A stretch of 64,000 nt of DNA, from the NCBI GenBank assembly GCA_963849005.1, contig CAWKGC010000019.1, positions 496,001 to 560,000 of the forward strand. The letters run 5' to 3'. Below, piece by piece: positions 17,341 through 26,329 of this stretch (position 1 is the first letter of the stretch; each line of letters begins with the position of its first letter). Position numbers and translations under genes: made by a program. This DNA comes from CAWKGC01 sp963849005. GTDB lineage: Bacteria; Pseudomonadota; Gammaproteobacteria; Burkholderiales; Usitatibacteraceae. The notes below the pieces were generated by a model, which was given only the letters and a program-made list of their open reading frames with translations, was not told the origin of the DNA and ran no database searches.

Positions 17341-17685
17341 TCAGCGCAGCTCGACGGTCTTGCCGTCGGCGATGATGCGCTCGGCGCGCATTTCATCGGG
17401 CTTGCTGCGATTGGCGTAACCGACGACGGTGACCGTGGATCCGGCCTTGATGGCCTCGGGTTTCAAACCGCGGTTCTCCATGCGCGAAGGGGGTGCCAGC
17501 ACGGCGGTCCATGTCTTGCCCGGCGTCTCGAGCCGGATGTGGCCGTGCGGATGCTCGTAGCCGGATTCGAGCACCTTGCCGGTGAGCGTGAGGACCTTCT
17601 CCTGGTCGTATTCGCTCCAGCCGTGGTGCGCCAGCACCGCGAGCGGCATGGCGAGCGCGACGGCAAGCAGGGATCGGGCAAGCAT
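17341..17685 (-). CDS. DUF6152-like small periplasmic protein
   Basis: 114 residues from ATG 17685, which follows an AAGGAG site. Signal peptide MLARSLLAVALAMPLAVLA, then HHGWSEYDQEKVLTLTGKVLESGYEHPHGHIRLE, TWTAVLAPPSRMENRGL and TVTVVGYANRSKPDEMRAERIIADGKTVELR, an OB-like small beta barrel. His-rich positions after the signal cut are conserved in the proteins I recall. The role is unknown. It begins 11 bp after the Hsp15 stop, so BPH, Hsp15, this gene and the DUF6644-like gene probably form one operon. Confidence 0.75.
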   Translation of the reverse strand: MLARSLLAVALAMPLAVLAHHGWSEYDQEKVLTLTGKVLESGYEHPHGHIRLETPGKTWTAVLAPPSRMENRGLKPEAIKAGSTVTVVGYANRSKPDEMRAERIIADGKTVELR

Positions 17686-17696
17686 GGTCTTCTCCT

Positions 17697-18086
17697 TCAA
17701 TCGGGGTCGGGTTGCGCGAGCCATTTCTCGTAGTCGCGCCGTGTCTTCTTCGTTGGCCGCCCCTTGAACACCGGCGGGGGCGTGGCCTTCAACTCCAGCT
17801 GCAGCTTCTCACGGCGGGCGATGCTTTCCGGGGTCTCCGCGTAAAGCTTGGCCGCGGCGCTCGCAGGCCCGCGCTTGTCGTCGAGGCCCTTGACCACCAC
17901 TTCGTGCTCCCACGGCGGGCGGCGCACCACGACGCGGTCGCCCAGCTTCACGTGCCGCGAGGGCTTGGCGCGGTCGCCTTCGACCTCGACGCGGCCGGCA
18001 TTGATCGCGGCGAGCGACAGCGCGCGCGTCTTGAAGAAGCGCGCCGCCCAGAGCCACTTGTCGAGGCGGACGAGGGGATCAGCCAC
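17697..18086 (-). CDS. hslR: Hsp15-like S4-domain RNA-binding heat-shock protein
   Basis: 129 residues from GTG 18086. The S4 domain is at the N-terminus: VRLDKWLWAARFFKTRALSLAAINAGRVEVEGDRAKPS, then KLGDRVVVRRPPWEHEVVVKGL. The C-terminus KGRPTKKTRRDYEKWL is basic and typical of HslR. Hsp15 binds 50S subunits carrying a stalled nascent chain. Its start overlaps the stop of the BPH gene by 8 bp, so translation of the two stress-related genes is coupled. Confidence 0.88.
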   Translation of the reverse strand: MADPLVRLDKWLWAARFFKTRALSLAAINAGRVEVEGDRAKPSRHVKLGDRVVVRRPPWEHEVVVKGLDDKRGPASAAAKLYAETPESIARREKLQLELKATPPPVFKGRPTKKTRRDYEKWLAQPDPD

Positions 18087-18648
18087 CGAGCCTGGCGCTG
18101 TGGAGCGAGATGGGAAGCGCGCTGCCGGTATCGAATTCCGCGCCGGCGGTCACGCCGAGTTCGGCGACCTCTTCCGCGGTCTTCGCCTCGCCGTAGCGCG
18201 CGTACATGGCGCCCAGCGCGAAATCGCGGCCCGACCCGATCGCCCAGAAGCGCTCGAACTCGAATACCTCGCGCATCGAATACACTGCGAAGATGCCGCT
18301 GGGGTTGGCGATCATGATGGTCATCTGGCTCGACTCGTAGGGATCGTCGTCCTCCTCCTTGGTGTTGAGGAAGGCCTCGTCCTTCAGCTTCGGGTGCATG
18401 AGCCGGAACGACTCGTAGATCGCGGCCTTGCCGTGCAGGTCGAATTCGGTGTTCTTCGCCAGCAGGTTGTCGAGCACCAGCTGGTGCGCGGCGCTGCCGG
18501 CCACGCCGATCCAGGAGTCGCGGTACTTGAGCACCTTCTGCGGCGACTTGTCGTAGGCGGGGCCGAGGCGCGTGCTGCCGAAGGTGGTGAGCGAGTCCGC
18601 GGCGATGACGGCGGCGCCTGCCTTCTTGACGACGACGATGGTGGTCAT
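18079..18648 (-). CDS. betaproteobacterial proteasome homologue (BPH), HslV-like Ntn hydrolase
   Basis: 189 residues from ATG 18648. MTTIVVVKKAGAAVIAADSLTTFGSTRLG fits an N-terminal-threonine hydrolase (Thr exposed after Met removal). IGVAGSAAHQLVLDNLL, DDPYESSQMTIMIANPSGIFAVYSMREVFEF and FWAIGSGRDFALGAMYA match the betaproteobacterial proteasome homologue, a self-compartmentalised HslV relative found mainly in this class. No ATPase partner gene (HslU-like) is adjacent. Its natural substrates are unknown. The overlap with hslR suggests a heat-shock or protein-quality role. Confidence 0.8.
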   Translation of the reverse strand: MTTIVVVKKAGAAVIAADSLTTFGSTRLGPAYDKSPQKVLKYRDSWIGVAGSAAHQLVLDNLLAKNTEFDLHGKAAIYESFRLMHPKLKDEAFLNTKEEDDDPYESSQMTIMIANPSGIFAVYSMREVFEFERFWAIGSGRDFALGAMYARYGEAKTAEEVAELGVTAGAEFDTGSALPISLHSARLGG

Positions 18649-18677
18649 GGGCCGCCCGGGGCGTGTGAGGTAGGCGC

Positions 18678-19589
18678 CTATTCTACCGTGGCCACAGGCA
18701 CCGGCTGGCGCGGCGCAAGGACCACGAGCGACACACCGAGCGCGGCAATCGCGAGGCCCGCGATCGCGAGCGCGCCGAGCGGCTCGTCGAACAGCACGAA
18801 TGCCAGCACCGCGGTCACCGGCGGCGTCAGGAAGAACAGGCTTGCCACGCGCGATGCCTCGCCGTGGCGGATCATCAGGTACAGCAGGCCGATCGCGCCA
18901 AGGGAGAGCACCAGCGACAGCCAGGCGAGCGCGAACACGAACTGCCCCGTCCACTGCACCTCGCGCGTCTCGGTGGCGAGTGCCAGCAGGAAGAACACGA
19001 TGCCGGTCGAGGTGTATTGCACCACGCCGCCGGAGAGCATCGGGATACGCGTGCAGAAGCGCTTCTGGTACAGGGTGCCGGCGCTGATGCCGAAGAGCGC
19101 CAGCAGGAGCCAGGCGAAACCGGCAGGATCGGGCATCGCCAGCCCGTACTTGCCGGCGACCACCAGCGCCACGCCCGTGAGGCCGAGCGCCACGCCGGCC
19201 CATTGCCGAGGCGCGATGCGCTCGCCCAGCACGGGCCCGGCCAGCAAGGCCGTCACCACCGGCTGCAGCCCGGTGACCAGCGCGGTCAGCCCGAGCGGCA
19301 CGTGGTGGAAGACCGCGGAGAACACGCCGCCGAGGTAGCAGCCGTGCACCAGCAAGCCGACGATGACGAGATGGCCGTAGTCGCCCGGCGCGCGCGGCCA
19401 CGGCGCGCGCAGCAGCAAGGTCGCGGCCAGCAGCATCGCCACGACCAACGCCATGCGCACGCCGAGGAAAGTGAAGGGTTCCGCGAACGGCAGGCCGTAG
19501 CGCGCGCCGATGAAGCCGGTGCTCCAGAGGAAGACGAACAGCGCGGGGGCGAGGGCGAGGGTGCGCGAAAGCGCAGGCGTGGATTGCAC
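18678..19589 (-). CDS. DMT superfamily (EamA) transporter
   Basis: 303 residues and about ten membrane segments in two EamA repeats. The first repeat starts ALAPALFVFLWSTGFIGARYGLPFAEP; the second includes GAIGLLYLMIRHGEASRVASLFFLTPPVTAVLAFVLFDEPLG, the standard closing motif of the family. Such proteins export amino acids or other metabolites; the substrate cannot be told. The start is 32 bp from the divergent acyl-CoA ligase gene, so their promoters must overlap. Confidence 0.85.
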   Translation of the reverse strand: MQSTPALSRTLALAPALFVFLWSTGFIGARYGLPFAEPFTFLGVRMALVVAMLLAATLLLRAPWPRAPGDYGHLVIVGLLVHGCYLGGVFSAVFHHVPLGLTALVTGLQPVVTALLAGPVLGERIAPRQWAGVALGLTGVALVVAGKYGLAMPDPAGFAWLLLALFGISAGTLYQKRFCTRIPMLSGGVVQYTSTGIVFFLLALATETREVQWTGQFVFALAWLSLVLSLGAIGLLYLMIRHGEASRVASLFFLTPPVTAVLAFVLFDEPLGALAIAGLAIAALGVSLVVLAPRQPVPVATVE

Positions 19590-19621
19590 GCGGCGATTCT
19601 ACGCGAGTAGAGTCGCCCTCC

Positions 19622-21218
19622 ATGAACGTCGCCCGACTTCTCGCGCGTGCCGCGCTGGCTTTCGCCGAGCGTCCCGCCATCGCGTTGGGCGAGGCGCCAT
19701 GGTCGGACTATCGCGCCTTCGCGGCGCGCGCGGCGGCGATTGCCGGCGGCCTGCGGGGTTCGCTCGGGCTCGGGCAAGGCGACCGCGTCGCGGTGCTCAT
19801 GGAGAACCGTCCCGAGTATCTCGAGGCGCTGTTCGGCATCTGGTGGGCGGGCCTCGCCGCCGTGCCGGTCAACGCCAAGCTGCATGCGCGCGAGGCGGAG
19901 TTCATCCTCGGCAACAGCGGCGCGGCGCTGGCGTTCGTTTCGCGCGGATTGTGCCGCCGGGCTCGATCCGGGCGCGGCGCGCGTCATCGAAGCCGGGAGC
20001 GCGGACTGGAAGGCGCTCCTTGCGCCTGCGCCCGTTCCCTGCGCGGACGTGGCGCGCGACGATGCCGCGTGGCTTTTCTACACCAGCGGCACGACCGGCC
20101 GGCCGAAGGGCGCGGTGCTCTCGCACGGCAACCTGCTGGCGATGACGCAGGGCTACTTCACCGACGTCGATGCGATCGCGCCGATCGACGCCATCATCCA
20201 TGCCGCGCCGATGTCGCACGGCTCCGGCCTCTACAGCTTCGCCCACGTGCTGGCCGGCGCCTGCCAGGTGGCGCCGGAGTCCGGCGGCTTCGACGCGGCC
20301 GAAGTGTTCGCGCTTTCGCGAAAGCATCGCGGCGCGACGCTGTTCGCCGCGCCCACCATCGTCAAGCGGCTGGTCGACCACGCCGAGGCGGCCGGCCCCG
20401 ACCTTTCGGGACTGAAGACCATCGTCTACGGCGGCGGCCCGATGTATGTGGCCGACATCCACCGCGCGCTCGCGGTGATGGGCAATCGTTTCGTGCAGAT
20501 CTACGGGCAGGGCGAGAGCCCGATGACGATCACCGCGCTTTCCCGCCATCACTTGTCCGACACCGCGCACCCGCGCCACGAGCAGCGCATCGCCTCGGTC
20601 GGCGTGGCGCAAAGCGCGGTCGAGGTCGAGGTGCGCGGCGGATCGGGCGAGGCGCTGCCCGCAGGCGAGATCGGCGAAGTCTGCGTGCGCGGCGCGGTCG
20701 TCATGTCCGGCTACTGGAACGATGCCGAAGCGACGGCGCGCGCGCTGCGCGATGGCTGGCTCTGGACGGGCGATGTCGGCGCTTTCGACGCCGATGGCTT
20801 CCTCACGCTCAAGGACCGCAGCCGCGACCTGATCATCAGCGGCGGCTCGAACATCTATCCGCGCGAAATTGAAGAGGTGCTGCTCATGCATCCGTCGGTG
20901 GCCGAGGTTGCGGTCGTCGGACGGCCCGATCCGGAATGGGGCGAGGCAGTCGTGGCGTTCATCGTCGCGCGCGGCGCGCCGCCCCCGACCGGGGAGCTCG
21001 ACCGGCTGTGCCTCGCGCAGATCGCGCGCTTCAAGCGCCCGAAGGAATATCGCTTCGTCGATGCGCTGCCGAAGAACAATTACGGCAAGGTGCTGAAGAC
21101 CGAGTTGCGCCGGACATCTCGCCGGCGCGTGAGGCTGAAGGCGCTACCCGCCCTGGCCTCTGGGCGACGCCGGACAGCAGGCCGGCGGCAGACTCGGCGA
21201 TCGCATGGCCGTTCCTGA
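19622..21218 (+). CDS. class I adenylate-forming acyl-CoA ligase (one frameshift)
   Basis: Starts MNVARLLARAALAFAERPAIALGEAPWSDY. Near 19948 an extra C after TCG shifts the frame; coding resumes ADCAAGLDPG. Motifs then appear in order: WLFYTSGTTGRPKGAVLSHGN (ATP/AMP loop), VYGGGPMYV, QIYGQGESPMTIT, GWLWTGDVG, DLIISGGSNIYPREIEEVL (hinge) and the catalytic Lys in PKNNYGKVLKTELR. It makes an acyl-CoA from a fatty or aromatic acid; the chain length cannot be told. After KTELR the frame runs about 100 bp into the opposing oxidase gene before a stop at 21218, so the true end is probably near 21110. Confidence 0.82.
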
Positions 21219-22550
21219 TGCGGTCGCCGACCGCGACGCCGCCGCGGTAGCCGGAGCAGAAGTAGAGTCCGGGCAATGCCGTTTCGGCGCCTTCCACCGC
21301 GGCGATCCGCCCCAGGTGCCCGAGCGCGTATTGCGGGATGGCCATTGGCCAGCGCGTGATCTCGTTCCAGAGCGGCGGCGCCTTGGCGCCCAGCAGCGCC
21401 GTGTGCTCGGCGAAGACGGCCCGCTCGATTTCCTCCCGTGGTGCCGCGGCAATCGCCGGATTGCGCCGCCCGCCGACGAAGGTGGTGAGCAGCACGGTCC
21501 CGGGCTTCGCGCGGCCGTCGAACATCGACGTCGAGAACAGCGTGCCGAGCACGGCACGGCCTTCGACGCCGGGGGCGAGGAAGCCGAAGCCGTCGAGCGG
21601 GTGCGCGATGTCCTCGCGGCGATACGCGCTCGCCACGACGGCGACCGGGTTGTAGTCGATCGCGCCAGCGCGCGGGAGGCGTCGGGCGCAACCTCGCCGA
21701 CGATGCGCGCCGCCTCGGAAGCGGGGACGGCGAGCACCACGACAGCGTGCACGGCGTTCGAGGTGTTCGTTCCCGCGTTGGGCGAAGATCCGAAACCTGC
21801 CGTCCTCATTGCGCGTGAGCCGGGTGACGCGAACGCCGAATTCATTCGCTCGACGCCGCGCGCGAGCGCATCCGTGAGGGTCTGCATGCCCTCGCGGAAG
21901 GAGAAGCTCTTCGCGGTGTTGGCGGCAGCCGTGCCGCGGCGCTTGCGTTCGCGGGCGCCGAGGAATTGCCCCTTGATCAGGCTGCCGTAGCGCTGCTCGA
22001 GCGCGTGCAGCTTGGGGAACGCGGCGCGCACCGAAAGCAGCTCGGGGTCGCCCGCATAGATGCCGGCAACGAAGGGCTCGATCGCGTAGTCGAGGAATTC
22101 GCGGCCCAGGCGGCGGCGGACGAAATCGGCGACGGTCTCTTCCATTCCGCAGGAGAGGCGGCAATGAAGGGCTCCTTGAACGAGCCGCAATTTCGCGCCG
22201 AGCGAAAAGAGCCCGGTGGTGGCGAAGGCGCCTGCCGAGCCCGGCAGCGCGACCGGTTGCCCGCCCTTGATGACGAACCGGCGTGCCGACGCGGCGCTGC
22301 CGTCGAGCCGCTCGCCGAGGATACCCGCGGCCTCGAGCGTTTCATTGATCAGCGGCGTGGTGTCGAGCGTGCTGTTGGGGCCCGATTCCCAGAGCACGCC
22401 GTCGCGCCGGTGCGAGGCGATGACGCCGCCGGTCCTGTCCGCGGCCTCGAGCACCTCGACCGTGAAGCCGCGCTTCTGCAGGTGGAACGCTGCCGTCAGG
22501 CCGGAAACGCCGCCGCCGACCACGATTGCATCGATGTTTCCCTGCGTCAC
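21144..22550 (-). CDS. hemG: oxygen-dependent protoporphyrinogen oxidase (about three frameshifts)
   Basis: GTG 22550 starts VTQGNIDAIVVGGGVSGLTAAFHLQ, an FAD-binding Rossmann motif. GGVIASHRRDGVLWESGPNSTLD and YAIEPFVAGIYAGDPELLSVRAAFPKLH are characteristic of the HemY/PpoX type, which oxidises protoporphyrinogen IX to protoporphyrin IX in haem synthesis. Coding changes frame near 21860, 21770 and 21665; afterwards WPMAIPQYALGHLGRI and GLYFCSGYRGGVAVGDRI complete the C-terminal FAD site. Stop assigned at 21144. Convergent with, and overlapping, the ligase. Gene symbol usage (hemG/hemY) varies for this type. Confidence 0.8.
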   Translation of the reverse strand: MTQGNIDAIVVGGGVSGLTAAFHLQKRGFTVEVLEAADRTGGVIASHRRDGVLWESGPNSTLDTTPLINETLEAAGILGERLDGSAASARRFVIKGGQPVALPGSAGAFATTGLFSLGAKLRLVQGALHCRLSCGMEETVADFVRRRLGREFLDYAIEPFVAGIYAGDPELLSVRAAFPKLHALEQRYGSLIKGQFLGARERKRRGTAAANTAKSFSFREGMQTLTDALARGVERMNSAFASPGSRAMRTAGFGSSPNAGTNTSNAVHAVVVLAVPASEAARIVGEVAPDASRALARSTTTRSPSWRARIAARTSRTRSTASASSPPASKAVPCSARCSRRRCSTAARSPGPCCSPPSSAGGAIRRLPRHHGRKSSGPSSPSTRRCWAPRRRRSGTRSRAGQWPSRNTRSGTWGGSPRWKAPKRHCPDSTSAPATAAASRSATASGTAMRSPSLPPACCPASPRGQGG

Positions 22551-22728
22551 TGGCGAGCGCTCCTGCAAAGCCGGGGGATGACCCATCACAATTATTGCGA
22601 TGTGCCGGCCCCGCCCATTGACATGCATCAAGCGCCGCCGAACACGACGCGAGTCAATGCGCGAGGGCTTGCGGCAAGGCAAGATAGCGGCTTGCGTGAA
22701 GGCTGGCGCGCTGGTTCCGGAGGAGTCC

Positions 22729-23608
22729 TTGGCCCTGTTCGAAGGTTTTGCCCGGCGCCGCATCGAAGTCGGGGGCATCGGCATTGCGGCGGTCACGGCC
22801 GGGAGCGGTCCTCCCCTCCTGCTGCTGCACGGCTATCCGCAGACGTCCGCGATCTGGCACCGGGTCGCGCCGCGCCTGGCCCGGCGCTTACACCGTCGTT
22901 GCGACCGACCTGCGCGGCTACGGCGATTCTTCCAAGCCGCCGGGGCTCGCCGACCATGCCAATTACTCGAAGCGCGAGATGGCCGCGGACCAGGTCGCGG
23001 TCATGCGCGCCCTCGGCACGAGAAGTTCTTCCTCGCCGGGCCACGACCGCGGCGGACGCGTCGCGCATCGCCTTGCGGCCGACCATCCCGAAATCGTGCG
23101 GAAGCTCGCCGTCCTCGACATCTCGCCGACGCTCGCAATGTACGAGCAGACCGACATGGACTTCGCGCGGGCCTACTGGCACTGGTTCTTCCTCATCCAG
23201 CCCGCGCCGCTTCCCGAGGACATGATCAACGCCGGCCGCGAGCGCTACCTGCGCGCCAAGATGCAAAGCGGCAGCGCCGGCCTCGAGCCGTTCGCGCCCG
23301 AGGCCTGGGCCGAATACGTGCGATGCTTCGATGCGGCGGCGGTCCACGCGAGTTGCGAGGACTACCGGGCGGCGGCGGCGATCGACCTCGACCACGACCG
23401 CGCCGACATCGCGGCGGGACGCAAGGTGCGTTGCCCGCTGCGCGTCCTCTGGGGTGCCGAGGGCGTGATCGAGCGGTGCTTCAGGCCGCTCGAGGACTGG
23501 GCGAAGGTGGCGGACGAAGTGAGCGGCATCGCGCTGCCGGGCGGCCACTACCTTCCCGAGGAGACGCCGCAGGAAGTCGGCGACGAATTCGAACAGTTTT
23601 TCCAATAG
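22729..23608 (+). CDS. alpha/beta hydrolase, haloacetate dehalogenase-like (several indels)
   Basis: The start is uncertain. TTG 22729 follows a strong GGAGGAG and gives LALFEGFARRRIEVGGIGIAAVTAGSGPPLLLLHGYPQTS, matching this subfamily; ATG 22657 is an alternative. Near 22883 one extra base shifts coding to AYTVVATDLRGYGDSSKP. Between about 23020 and 23036 a loss and a gain cancel: the segment reads HEKFFLAGHDRGG only in the other frame, restoring the nucleophile motif GHDRGG. FRPLEDWAKVADEVSGIALPGGHYLPEE carries the catalytic His. Fluoroacetate dehalogenase-like activity is a family guess; a simple esterase or epoxide hydrolase is possible. Confidence 0.75.
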
Positions 23609-23624
23609 ACAGGAAGCGGGAAAC

Positions 23625-24683
23625 ATGAAGACGCACAAGATCGCGGTGGTCGCCGGTGACGGCATCGGCAAGGAAGTCGTCCCCGAGGGCATGCGCGTGC
23701 TGGAAGCGGCGGGACGCAAGTTCGGCATCGCCTTCACCTGGGACGAGAAGCCGTGGAGCTGCGACACTGTACATGAAGACACGGGCGCATGATGCCCGAG
23801 GACGGGCTCGCGCAGATCAAGGGCCACGACGCGATCTTCCTCGGCGCGGTGGGCTTCCCGACGGTGCCCGACCACGTGTCGCTGTGGGGTCTGCTGATCC
23901 CGATCCGCCGCGAGTTCCAGCTCTACGTGAACCTGCGCCCGGTGCGCCTGATGCCCGGCATCCCTTCGCCGCTCGCGGGAAGGAAGCCCGGCGACATCGA
24001 TTTCTGGGTGGTGCGCGAGAACAACGAGGGCGAGTACTCGTCGCTCGGCGGGCGCATGTACGGCGGCACCGAGCAGGAGTTCGTCACGCAGCTGTCGGTG
24101 TTCTCGCGGCGCGGCACGGACCGCATCCTGAAATACGCCTTCGAGCTGGCGAAGAAACGGCCGAGGAAGCACGTCACTTCCGCGACCAAGTCCAACGGCA
24201 TCGCCATCACCATGCCGTACTGGGACGAGCGCTTCAAGGTGATGGCCGCCAACTATCCGGACGTGAAGACCTCGCAGTACCACATCGACATCCTGACCGC
24301 GCACTTCGTCCAGCACCCCGACTGGTTCGACGTGGTGGTCGGCTCCAACCTCTTCGGCGACATCCTCTCCGACCTGGGTCCCGCGTGCACCGGCACCATC
24401 GGCATCGCGCCATCGGCGAACCTGAATCCGGAGCGCGAGTTCCCGTCGTGCTTCGAGCCGGTGCACGGCAGCGCGCCCGACATCTTCGGCAAGGGCGTCG
24501 CCAACCCGATCGGGCAGATCTGGTCGGGGGCGATGATGCTCGAGCACCTCGGCCACAAGGCGGCGGCGGACGGCCGTCGTCAAGGCCATCGAGAAGGTGC
24601 TCGCCGACGGCCCGCGCACCCGGGACATGGGCGGCACGGCGTCGACCTCGGATGTGGGCAAGGCGATCGCCGAAGCGCTGTAA
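23625..24683 (+). CDS. tartrate/D-malate dehydrogenase family (isocitrate/isopropylmalate DH fold), frameshifted
   Basis: ATG 23625: MKTHKIAVVAGDGIGKEVVPEGMRVLEAAG. At 23765-23790 two or more indels break the segment expected to read like SCDYYMKTGRMMPEDG; coding then resumes MMPEDGLAQIKGHDAIFLGAVG. Later motifs: VRENNEGEYSSLGGRMYGGT, TSATKSNGIAITMPYWDERF, GSNLFGDILSDLGPACTGTIGIAPSANLN (metal and substrate site) and FEPVHGSAPDIFGKGVANP. Near 24577 an extra G precedes the last 35 residues. The enzyme would decarboxylate malate or oxidise tartrate with NAD. It stands 60 bp before a TctCBA transport block, which supports tartrate or malate use. Confidence 0.82.
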
Positions 24684-24742
24684 GTTCTGGTAGGGTTTGC
24701 GGTCACAACGGAAGCGCAAACAACGAAAACGAGGAGCAAGGC

Positions 24743-25705
24743 ATGAAACGACGCGACTTTCTCATCGCCGGCGGTGCCGGCGCGGCGGCCCTGACGCTGG
24801 GCTTCCCGGCCCGCGCGGCCTATCCCGACAAGCCGGTGCGGCTGATCATCCCGTTTGCGCCCGGCGGCGAGTCCGACATCGGCGCGCGCTGCCAGCAGGC
24901 GGTGTACCGCCGGAAGTTCGGCCAGGAACTCATCATCGAGTCCAAGGCCGGCGCCGGCGGCGCGCTGGCATGGTCGCAGCTGAACAGCTTCCCCGGCGAC
25001 GGCTACACGCTCATGGGCACCAACCTGCCGCACCTCGTGCTGCAACCGCTGGAGGGCAACGTCCAGTACAAGACCGACGACATCACCAACGTCCACTTCT
25101 ACCAGTACACGCCGGACGCGGTCGATCGTGCGCACCGAGAGCCCTACAAGACCATCCAGGAACTGATGAAGGCGGCCAAGGAAGCCGGGCGACAAGATCA
25201 ACTTCGCCGGCTCGGCGACGAATTCGGCGCCAATCATGTCGCGCACACGCGCTTCAACCTCGTCTCCGGGGGCACGAGCCAACTACGTGCCCTTCAAGGG
25301 CACCGGCGACCTCGTCGCCTCGCTGCTCGGGGGGCACGTCACCGTGGCCATGTCCTACAAGACGCTGGCCATCGCGCAGAAGGGCAAGATGCGCATGCTC
25401 GCGGTCGCCTCGGAGAAGAGGCTGCCGCAGTTTCCCGACGTGCCGACCTTCAGGGAGACTCGGCGTCGACTGGGTGGACGGTGCCTATCGCGGCGAAGGC
25501 GTTCCCATGTCCACGCCCGAGGACCTGCGCATGCGCATTTCCACGATGTTCTCCGAGATCAACCGCGACCCGGAATTCCTGCAAGCAGATGGCCGACGGC
25601 GGCTTCGAGCTGATCGACATCACCTACGACAAGATGCCGGCGTTCATGGCGGAGCGGCCAAGGCGTACGTCGAGGTCGCGAAGCTGATGGGGCTGGTGCA
25701 AGTAG
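24743..25705 (+). CDS. TctC-type periplasmic solute-binding protein, Tat signal (several frameshifts)
   Basis: ATG 24743 gives a twin-arginine-type signal, MKRRDFLIAGGAGAAALTLG, cut near PARA. Then YPDKPVRLIIPFAPGGESDIGAR, the Bug/TctC signature that binds the carboxylate, and GDGYTLMGTNLPHLVLQPL. Single-base additions are visible near 25193 (GAAGCCGGGCGAC), 25272, 25460, 25583 and 25699, and one loss near 25655; with these corrected the protein ends KLMGLVK at 25705. It captures a carboxylate in the periplasm for the TctB-TctA permease that follows. No in-frame stop is met between indels, so the gene looks intact in reality. Confidence 0.8.
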
Positions 25706-25816
25706 CGCGCAGTTCGATGACTGCCCCCGCGAGGTCACGAGCAACTACGAACTCCAGCGGAGGATGCGCGGCCGGAACGCCGGGAGAGGCGACGGACCTG
25801 CGCATGACATGGCACA

Positions 25817-26329
25817 GTGAAACATCCAGCATAACAGAAGAATCCGCAGGATTTCTGGTCGGGCGTGATGTTCATCGTCATCGGCCTGGGCTGTTCGCCG
25901 TTCATCGCCCGCACCTATTCAGCTCGGGCACCGCGGCACCGCATGGGCCCGGGATTCTTCCCCTTCTATCTCGGCCTGATCATGGCCGGCTTCTGGGCGT
26001 GGTCATCCTGGTCGATTTCCTGCAGGAAAGAGGGCCAGCCGGTCGGACAATTCCACTGGAGGCCGATTTTCTGGGTGCTGGGCAGCATCGTCATGTTCGG
26101 CGTGATTGCTCAAGGCGGTCGGGATGCTGGTGGCGGGCTTCGTCCTGGTATCGGATCTCGAGTCATCGGCGGCGACGAATTCAAGCTGAAGGGCATGCTG
26201 ATCCTCGGCAGTCGGCCTGGTGGCCTTCTGCGCGCTGGTGTTCGTATCGGCCTGAAGCTGCCGATCCCGATGTGCCCGGATATCGAGTGGTTCCAGCAGT
26301 TCACGGCTCTGCAGGGTATGACGCCATGA
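25817..26329 (+). CDS. tctB: TctB, small permease subunit of a tripartite tricarboxylate transporter (heavily indel-broken)
   Basis: GTG 25817 (VKHPA, then a stop caused by an indel, then QKNPQDFWSGVMFIVIGLG) is the likely start. HRMGPGFFPFYLGLIMAG is the TctB signature. Indels are very dense here: ATTCAGCTCGGGCACCGCGG alone needs about three corrections to read YQLGTAARMGPG, and VVILVDFLRKEG and GMLVAGFVLV are seen only in the other frames. The end CPDIEWFQQFTALQG is clear. About four membrane segments are expected. The stop overlaps the ATG of TctA (ATGA). Identity is secure; the exact protein is not. Confidence 0.72.
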
